Part shown: positions 57,200 to 64,000 of the stretch, piece by piece
Position numbering within the stretch: the stretch's first letter is position 1
How the letters are laid out: every line of letters starts with the position of its first letter
Assembly: GCF_001619985.1 (NCBI RefSeq)
Contig: NW_017264204.1
Location: forward strand, 437,983-501,982
DNA from: Xylona heveae TC161
Lineage: Eukaryota; Ascomycota; Xylonomycetes; Xylonales; Xylonaceae
Direction of reading: 5' to 3'
DNA length: 64,000 nt
The notes under the pieces: generated by a model
The model's input: the letters and a program-made list of their open reading frames with translations, nothing else
Told to the model about the DNA's origin: nothing
Databases searched by the model: none
Position numbers and translations under genes: made by a program

Positions 57200-58667
57200 A
57201 TGGCTCGCCGTCGCGTTAAGAAGCGCACTCACCTCGGCGCTAACAATGGACCGGCGCCGCCTCAGAATGCCTCTGGCAACCGTGAACCTAGAAGTATGGT
57301 CATCCGCGTTGGAGCCGGCGAAGTTGGCCCCAGTGTTAGCCAGCTTGTCAAGGACGTGCGAACTATGATGGAGCCAAATACTGCAAGCCGGCTGAAAGTA
57401 TGTCTTTTTCCTTCGTTTCATTTCTTTTCCAAATTTTTGAAGTGCATTGGCTTACGGCTCTCTTTTGAATTAGGAGAGAAAAAGTAACAAGCTGCGGGAT
57501 TTCACAACCATGGCTGGCCCGTTGGGCGTAACTCATCTTATGTTGTTCTCTCGATCCGCCTCTGGAAATACAAATTTCAGACTGGCGCTTACCCCGCGGG
57601 GCCCGACGTTGAATTTCCGAGTGGAGAAATACTCATTGGGCAAGGATGTGAAGAAGGCGATGAAACGTCCGAAGGGTGCCGAAAAGGATTTTTTGACTCC
57701 ACCTTTGGTAAGAAAAAATCAGCTCACTTTATTCTCGGATATTTTTTTGGGCTAATCAGTGCATTCAAAGTTGGTGATGAATAATTTTACAAGTCAATCC
57801 GAGGATTCAAAGGTGCCGAAACATCTCGAGTCCCTTACGACTTCTGTTTTCCAATCCCTGTTTCCGCCCATCTCGCCGCAAAAGACTCCCTTGACAACTA
57901 TCCGACGTGTGCTACTTTTGAACCGTGAACCACCAAAAAAAGACGACGATGGCGTCTACACCATCAATCTACGACATTATGCCATCACCACCAAACGCAC
58001 GGGAGTCTCAAAGGGTATCCGGAGGTTGAATGCCGCCGACAAGCTTGTCAGCTCTCAGGAGAAGAAGAAGAAGGGCATGCCGAATCTTGGCAAGCTTCAT
58101 GATGTTGCAGACTATCTATTGGACCCGAGTGCCGGTGGCTACACGTCGGCTAGCGATACTGAGCCTGAAACGGATGCCGAGGTTGAAGTATTGGAGTCCT
58201 CAACCCGCAAAGTCCTTAACAAGAGAGACAAGCAGCGAGCAAGAGCTGAGGGAAAGGCAGAAAAGGGCTCGACTGGCGTCGAAAAGAGAGCAGTCAAGCT
58301 TGTGGAACTTGGTCCCAGGATGAAACTTCGATTAACAAAGGTTGAGGAGGGAGTGTGCGGCGGTAAGGTCATGTGGCATGAATACATTCACAAATCAAAA
58401 GAAGAAGTCAAGGCCATGGACCATACTTGGGACGCGCGCAGAAAGGAGAAGGAGCAGCGACGACAGCAACAAAAGGAGAACATTGAGCGTAAACGCAAAG
58501 ATCGAAAGAAGTCAGGGGGCGAAGAAGATGAAGAAGAGGGTGAGGACAGCGACGCGCCCATGGACGACTATGATGATGAGTGGGAAAGCGATGTCCTGGA
58601 CGATGATGCTGAAGTGGAAGATGATGAGGATGAAATGGAGGACGAAGCCGAATCAGAAGACGAATAG
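57200..58667 (+). CDS. SSF1: Brix-domain ribosome biogenesis factor SSF1/Peter Pan
   Basis: Three exons, 57200-57397, 57474-57707 and 57771-58667; 442 residues. Ssf1 is a nucleolar factor of early 60S pre-ribosomes needed for 27S pre-rRNA handling. The sequence starts MARRRVKKRTH. The Brix domain spans about 25-300, with PRSMVIRVGAGEVGPSVSQL, LVKDVRTMMEP, NKLRDFTTMAGPLGVTHLML, TPRGPTLNFRVEKYSL and later LGPRMKLRLTKVEEG. The tail is a coiled, Lys/Glu-rich stretch ending in a long acidic block, usual for this family. Intron 2 ends in an AAG acceptor at 57770; the nearby CAG would bring a stop into frame. Confidence 0.93.
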
Positions 58668-59016
58668 ATGTCCGATCCGCCTTCGAGGACAAAATACTTT
58701 TTCTGCATGTGTGCTATCTTCTTTTTCCATTCTGGCGCCGGTTGGGTAAAAGGGCATAGTAGAGAATACATTCAATGAATTTTGGACTGATATTATTGAC
58801 CGAGTTCGTTTTGGCAACTGATTAATTGGTGATCCCGTGATTTCGCGATATTAGCGTGTCACAACCCACGTTCAACCGCAACGATGAAGTATGCCTGATA
58901 TATGAATAATCTCCGACATCCTAACGGCGGAATTGCCTTGCTATCGTAATATGGTTATGTTGATCTTGTGAATCTTTCATTCGAGAATGGCTTACGGTTG
59001 AATTGTCTCACTCAAT
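58668..59016. other. intergenic region between SSF1 and MUS81
   Basis: About 350 bp containing the SSF1 3' flank and MUS81 5' flank. Nothing else seen. Confidence 0.6.
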
Positions 59017-61314
59017 ATGGCTACTGAATGTGCCAATCCACTGCTTCTTCAATGGCTCGGCGAATGGCTAGAGACCGCGCGAGAGCGCAACAGCAAAGGC
59101 GTAAAGACGTGAGTATCTCCGACTATTACTCTCTGGTCCCCTTTGTAAACCTAATCTCGTCGAAATTAGATACAAAAAGGCATATGACTCTATGAAAGCA
59201 TGCCCTCTCACGTTTGCGCATCCGTCAGAGGCACAGCAGCTGCACGGGCTCGGCCCAAAGCTCTGTGACCGTCTCACAGAGAAGCTTAAAGAGCATTGCG
59301 TCCAAAATGGCCTGCCCATGCCTGAGCCTCCCTACAAAAGAAGAGGTATGATCGCCAACAACTCTTCCCTTGCACATGGCGACGAGCTCAACCTTGGATA
59401 TTACTGCAGGCGGGAGACGCGCAGCAGAGGATGAAGCAGAACCTAACGCGGCGCCGAAAAGGCAACGCAAGCCAAAGCCCTACGTTCCGGTGCTCCGCTC
59501 TGGTCCTTATGCTCTCATTCTTGCGCTATCGTCTGTCTCCGAAGACGCGCTGCAGGGACTCACTAAAGCGCAAACGATTGAACGTGCGCAGCCGCATTGT
59601 GACGCTTCATTCACCGCTCCCAGTGATCCGACCAAATTCTACACGGCATGGAATTCCATGAAGACTCTTCTCGAAAAGGATCTGGTCTACGAGCGAGGCC
59701 GGCCGTTACGGAAATACGCGTTGACAGAGGATGGCTGGGAGGTAGCCCACAGGATCAGGAAGACTGCGGAAACAGGTCAAAGAAACATTGATGCTTTTGT
59801 TGGGCAAAATCCAGCACACCTAGCCGTAACCTCTGCTCCAGATATTAGCACAGCAACAGAAAGCGCTGGTTCAAAGGACACAGCAGCAGCAGCATCTCGT
59901 CCAGAGCACCGCAGATCAAAATCAAGAATTGACGAGGACGGCTTCATAGAGCTATTCTCTAGCTCTCCGCTTCCTGAACGACCAGCTTCTGCTCCAGTAG
60001 CTATCCATAACAACCCAAGGACTGCTCCTTCCGGCCCCGCCGAACCACAAGCAAGGCCTCAGCTAGGTCCACCAAGTGGACAACCTACTCAGCCTCAGCT
60101 ACAGTCCGAACAAACCACCCTGCCAGATTTCCAGCCAGTTATCATTCCCGCATCGTCTTTTTCGATCCACCTCGTCCTCGACAATCGGGAAGTCCGAGCC
60201 AAGACGGACAGGGACTACATCCAACAGGAGCTTGTCAAGAAGGATGTCGTTCCAATAATGCGCAGTCTCGAACTGGGTGATGCGTTATGGGTAGCCAAGT
60301 GTCATGATCCAAACCTGCTACGAAGTCTCGGCGAAGAAGGCGACGAGATTGTGCTCGATTACATTGTCGAGCGTAAGCGTCTCGACGATTTAGTCGGGAG
60401 TATCAAGGATGGCAGATTTCAAGAGCAAAAGGTTTATCCCCCTTTTCTTTTCAGCTGTTTTATCCCTCACCCTTCCAATTATCCCTACAGTCCTCTTTTT
60501 TCATTTTTCTCCTCTCTCTCCTCTCTCTCCCTCTCTTTCTTCTTGTTTATTTCTCTCTCTCTCGCCATCCGCTAACGACATCAAGTTCCGACTGCGCAAA
60601 TCCGGCGTGCAAAACGTAATATACATCATCGAAGAAATCACACTCAGCCAGGACGTCGCATCGCGGTACCACGAGGCCGTCGACTCCGCCATTGCGTCCA
60701 CCCAGGTCGTCAACGGCTTCTTCGTCAAACGCACCCCGAAACTCGACGATACCATCCGCTATCTTGCCCGCATGACAGCCACGCTGAAGCGCATGTACGA
60801 GTCTCGGCCCCTTGCGCTTATCCCTGCCTCGGTCCTTTCTCCCACAACATATCTTCCTCTTCTTGACCATTTGCGCTCTACCGCTTCTTCTTCATCTGGC
60901 GCTGGACTATCTACCCTCACAGCTCCTAGTCCAAACTCCTCACGCAATTCATCCTCGTCTTCGTCTTCGTATTACATCACATACCCCGCCTTCTCCTCGC
61001 TCGCGTCCAAATCCGAGTCCCTCACTCTGCGCGACGTCTTTCTCAAAATGCTCATGTGCACGCGCGGCGTCTCCGGCGACAAGGCGCTCGAGATCCAAAA
61101 GACGTGGAAAACTCCTGCAGCGTTCTTCGCCGTGCTCGATGCCTCTTCCACCGTCGATGCCAATAACAACAACAACAACAACAGCAACAGCAACAGCAAT
61201 GATGACACCAAAAAGCGGGATGAGTTGCTTTTTGCCCGAATGGGAAACCTCGTCGGCCGCAAAAAAGTAGGAAAGGCGCTAAGCAAAAAGGTCGCGGAGG
61301 TCTGGGCCGGTTAG
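59017..61314 (+). CDS. MUS81: crossover junction endonuclease MUS81
   Basis: Four exons, 59017-59108, 59170-59345, 59410-60431 and 60586-61314; 672 residues. Mus81, with its partner Eme1, cuts branched DNA such as 3' flaps and nicked Holliday junctions in the nucleus. The N-terminal helix-hairpin-helix region (NPLLLQWLGEWLETARE, LHGLGPKLCDRL) and the winged-helix region (SGPYALILALS, TQ-like KFYTAWNSMKTLLEKDLVY) are followed by the XPF-type nuclease: LVLDNREVRAK, then VERKRLDDL (~409) and KDGRFQEQKFRLRKSG. The C-terminal HhH2 part contains an Asn-rich insertion (~623-638) from an AAC/AGC microsatellite. The third intron is long (154 bp), almost pure pyrimidine, with a weak GTTTAT donor and a clear CTAAC branch site. 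Confidence 0.94.
61170..61202 (+). repeat. AAC/AGC microsatellite in the MUS81 coding region
   Basis: A trinucleotide tract encodes seven Asn followed by alternating Ser-Asn within the C-terminal region. It is in frame and does not disrupt the gene. Confidence 0.9.
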
Positions 61315-62218
61315 TGCTTGGATGGTCCAGCGACGAAGTGTGTTGGCTGTAGCCATTGGCACAGTATTGGATTCAGCAGAGTTATCCGCACGAGAAATGT
61401 AATACGGCATGGGAGGACTCAAGATGCCTTTGAACACAGACACGCTTGGTTTATTTAGCATGCAAAAATCTATCCGATCCACATGGTGGAGATGGACAAG
61501 GCAGAGCCTGCCTGATAGAGCATTACCAATAATGCATAATAGCATTTAGACTGCTGGGAAATGGCTTGATCTGTTACCATCTAGCCGACCACCACGCCAC
61601 CACGCCCGAAAAAAGGGTTTGCCTGGGGAAGGATTACCCAGGGAGGGTTTATCATGCTTTCATCATGTCACGTTCTCATGGTAGAGCGTGGAGTATCTAC
61701 ACGATATTCGGCATTCAAGTTGCAATTGCCCAGACAAGATGGTACGGTATATGATCTCATGAACAAAAGTCTTTATATATATTTTTCCTGTCCGGTAGAG
61801 TATTAATAAAAAAAAAAAGGCAGCTACTTAGAACAATTTGCAGGGAACTTGAAATACACATTAAGTTAGAAAGACAACGCTTCTATCGACGTGAGAACTA
61901 GACTTCGTAATCATGACCAAGGCATCATGAACAACGTCCAACATCCCTTGCAACAAACAATATAGCTTGACAGATTGCCTATAGTATACCGCTTGAGCGA
62001 AGAACTCCAAGTATTTGACGATTAAGCGACCTAATCCCACCGTATAGTAGCTTAGACTTGGGTATACTAAACAATACATAGGTACATAAATAGAAAATAA
62101 AGATTAAAAAAAATGGAAAGAAAAGGAAAAAGAAATACACGCCTAGCCTTTGAGAAAAACATGAGGCCGCGAAAAAGATAAAAGCGAAAAATCCGATTAA
62201 AAGGTACGAGGTTTACTT
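61315..62218. other. convergent intergenic region, no gene seen
   Basis: This lies between MUS81 and the copper ATPase. AT-rich, with an A-run at 61808-61819. Short frames at 61566-61754 and 61861-62079 are unsupported. Confidence 0.55.
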
Positions 62219-64000
62219 TTAAGACCGGGACTTTCCCGTCATCCTCCTTACTCCGCGCATAAGCGCGGCTCTGAAATCCCAGCGCAGAGCCAAACTCGAG
62301 AGGACGACGCTCACGCTACTTGCAGCCATGGCGAGGGATGCCCATACGGGGCCTAGGCGTGGGTGTCCGGGTGCAGGATAAATGATACCCGCCGCGAGGG
62401 GGACCATGGCACAATTATATACAAGAGCCCACGCGAAATTAATCTTGACGCGGCGAAACACGCGACGACTGAGGTGGACGAGTTTGAGCAAGGCGTCGAG
62501 CTCCGAGGTGAGTAAGATGAACGACGACGAGGAAAGTGCAATGTCCGAGCCGGATCCGATAGCTATGGAGATATCCGCTGCAGCGAGGGCGGCGGCATCG
62601 TTGATTCCGTCGCCGAGCATGGCAATCTTGTACGTAGAGGATCTATGATTGGATTGCTTATTTGTAGCCGTGTCTTTGCGGAGACGCCGAGGGACATTTG
62701 CTTCTCGCTGTAAACGCGTGACATGTGCGGCTTTTTCATGCGGCAGGACATTGGCGATGATGTTTTCGGGCGGAATCCCGACGGTGGATCCGACGGCGCG
62801 AGCAGTGGAAATGTTGTCTCCGGAAAGCATATATGTTGCGATGCCCATGTTTTGTAACGCGGATATGACAGGAGCAGCTGAAGGACGGATCGGGTCGCTG
62901 GTCGAGAAGATTGCGGCGAGAGAAAAGGATGACGATGACGCAGAGGAGGTCTGTTGTTCAGAGGAAATCTGGCGAAGAGCAAAAAGCACGACCGATTTTC
63001 CTTCTTGTTGCCATTTGGGTAGGCACGTGTTTGCCCAGTAGTTTGAATCAGGGTCTACTCCGGGCAAAGAGAAGATGAATGCTTCGCTGCCAATGGCGGC
63101 TTCGTAGCTGGCTGAGGTGTCTGTTGAGTCGTTTGAGCTGGACGAACGGACAGTGAAGGTCCCTCGGATGCCTCGACCAGGTACTTCCTCAATGTCAGAC
63201 TCGGTGATCTTCGCAGTGGATTTGTCTTCGCAAAAGGACACGATGGCCTTTGCAATGGGATGGGTAGATGACTCTTCAAGTGTTTTGGCTATAGCCCATA
63301 CAACATTCGCCTCGCCTTCGGGCACAAGCAGCTCACTGTCGGTGACCTTGAGCCCGACTCCTTCGGTGAGAGTGCCTGTCTTGTCAAAAACAACAGCATC
63401 CAACTCGCTGGCTTCTTGGAACGCTTCACCACCGCCCTTTACCAGAATGCCATGTCTAGCTGCTAAACCGCTCCCAACGAAAAGAGCTGTAGGAGCAGCG
63501 AGTCCGATGCCGCAAGGGCAAGCGACTACAAAGACGGCAATGGCGAATCGAAGCGCCCAGAAAGCCCAGCCTCCTGTATCGACATTGAGATAGTTGGCGG
63601 GAAGCCGACCTGATTGTCCGAGGCCGAACCAGAGGAAGAAAGTAAATATTGCCAACAGAGTGATTACAGGAACAAAATATCCAGTCAAGACATCGGCAAA
63701 CCGCTCCACGGGCGCACGCTTAGCTTGGCCTTCACGCACGACAGCGACAATTTGGTCCAGCAAAGATGTACCGCTGACTTCTTTGACTTGCATGGTGACG
63801 GGCTTTCCAATGTTGACAGCGCCAGTAAAAACAGTGTCGTTAATTTGTTTGGACACTGGTTTTGACTCTCCAGTCAGAGAGCTTTCGTCAAACTGGCTTC
63901 CTTCGGAGACAATAATACCATCTGCGGGAGGAGAGCCGCCGTGCGGGACTATAACGTGATCACCGACTTCGAGTAAATCGACACTCACTTTCACAGACGA
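62219..64000 (-). CDS. copper-transporting P1B-type ATPase, 5' end outside window
   Basis: The C-terminal ~590 residues of a heavy-metal P-type ATPase; the N-terminal metal-binding domains and first membrane helices lie beyond 64000. Visible parts in order are the actuator loop DESSLTGESKPVS, membrane helices, the metal motif CPCGIGLAAP, phosphorylation site DKTGTLTEG, SSTHPIAKA (the P1B His-Pro), SGDNISTARAVG, GDGINDAAAL, and final helices with VYN and MAASSVSVV, the P1B-1 copper(I) signature. CPCGIG followed by GLAARHGILVKGGGEAFQEA resembles the Aspergillus copper-detoxifying pump CrpA more than Golgi Ccc2, which usually has CPCALGLATP. The expected role is export of excess copper at the plasma membrane. 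The frame is open to the window edge. Confidence 0.92.
   Translation of the reverse strand, partial: SSVKVSVDLLEVGDHVIVPHGGSPPADGIIVSEGSQFDESSLTGESKPVSKQINDTVFTGAVNIGKPVTMQVKEVSGTSLLDQIVAVVREGQAKRAPVERFADVLTGYFVPVITLLAIFTFFLWFGLGQSGRLPANYLNVDTGGWAFWALRFAIAVFVVACPCGIGLAAPTALFVGSGLAARHGILVKGGGEAFQEASELDAVVFDKTGTLTEGVGLKVTDSELLVPEGEANVVWAIAKTLEESSTHPIAKAIVSFCEDKSTAKITESDIEEVPGRGIRGTFTVRSSSSNDSTDTSASYEAAIGSEAFIFSLPGVDPDSNYWANTCLPKWQQEGKSVVLFALRQISSEQQTSSASSSSFSLAAIFSTSDPIRPSAAPVISALQNMGIATYMLSGDNISTARAVGSTVGIPPENIIANVLPHEKAAHVTRLQREANVPRRLRKDTATNKQSNHRSSTYKIAMLGDGINDAAALAAADISIAIGSGSDIALSSSSFILLTSELDALLKLVHLSRRVFRRVKINFAWALVYNCAMVPLAAGIIYPAPGHPRLGPVWASLAMAASSVSVVLSSLALRWDFRAALMRGVRRMTGKSRS

Noticed and set aside
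60432-60575. Continuation of MUS81 exon 3 through the pyrimidine tract
   Set aside because: It encodes a Ser/Phe/Leu string ending in a stop. Splicing at 60431/60586 restores the conserved EQKFRLRKSG.
1-64000. Transposons, LTR elements and CRISPR arrays
   Set aside because: No terminal repeats with target duplications, no transposase, reverse transcriptase or integrase motifs, and no regular spacer arrays were seen in any frame.

Overview
The window is nuclear DNA from a filamentous ascomycete (Pezizomycotina). The evidence is the intron style (mostly 47-130 bp, GTAAGT-type donors, CTAAC-like branch sites), the gene repertoire (CFEM/GPI surface protein, DUF3433 membrane protein, CrpA-type copper ATPase, PARP-finger protein, fungal NFX1-finger helicase) and chitin-pathway genes. 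The class cannot be fixed from this alone; a Eurotiomycete-like fungus is a guess. Exon models below were built by hand from splice signals and reading phase, and each spliced length is divisible by three.

Layout. 0.5-6.7 kb (-): a 2023-residue Ser/Thr-rich CFEM protein with eleven copies of a three-cysteine module and a GPI-type C-terminus. 9.6-11.3 kb (+): Can1/Lyp1-type amino acid permease. 11.47 kb: assembly gap. 12.3 kb (+): small cupin. 13.9-15.9 kb (+): AGC kinase. 16.6-17.5 kb (-): BTB protein. 19.4-22.3 kb (+): DUF3433 membrane protein. 22.3-24.5 kb: low-complexity DNA. 24.6-26.9 kb (-): acidic nuclear-type protein resembling IFH1/CRF1 coactivators. 26.9-32.0 kb: a 5 kb stretch without a recognisable gene. 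32.0-33.1 kb (+): small glycine/alanine-rich protein with a long last intron. 33.6-36.8 kb (-): probable mitochondrial helical protein. 37.5-38.6 kb (+): PARP-type zinc-finger protein. 39.7-45.0 kb (+): 13-exon CCCH/NFX1-finger helicase of the ZNFX1 class. 46.2 kb (+): small acidic protein with a CHZ-like motif. 47.6-49.6 kb (+): unknown protein with a hydrophobic tail. 50.03 kb: second gap, flanked by duplicated sequence. 50.8-52.8 kb (-): phosphoacetylglucosamine mutase. 53.3-55.0 kb (+): BCS1. 55.4-56.9 kb (-): RRP3 RNA helicase. 57.2-58.7 kb (+): SSF1/Peter Pan. 59.0-61.3 kb (+): MUS81. 62.2-64.0 kb (-): copper P-type ATPase, cut by the window end.

The left half is gene-poor (about one gene per 4 kb, long AT-rich spacers); from 32 kb on genes are dense and mostly housekeeping. 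Functional pairing is clearest at 55.4-58.7 kb, where two ribosome-biogenesis genes (RRP3 for the small subunit, SSF1 for the large) are transcribed divergently from a 280 bp spacer. No complete transposon, rRNA, tRNA or secondary-metabolite cluster was recognised.
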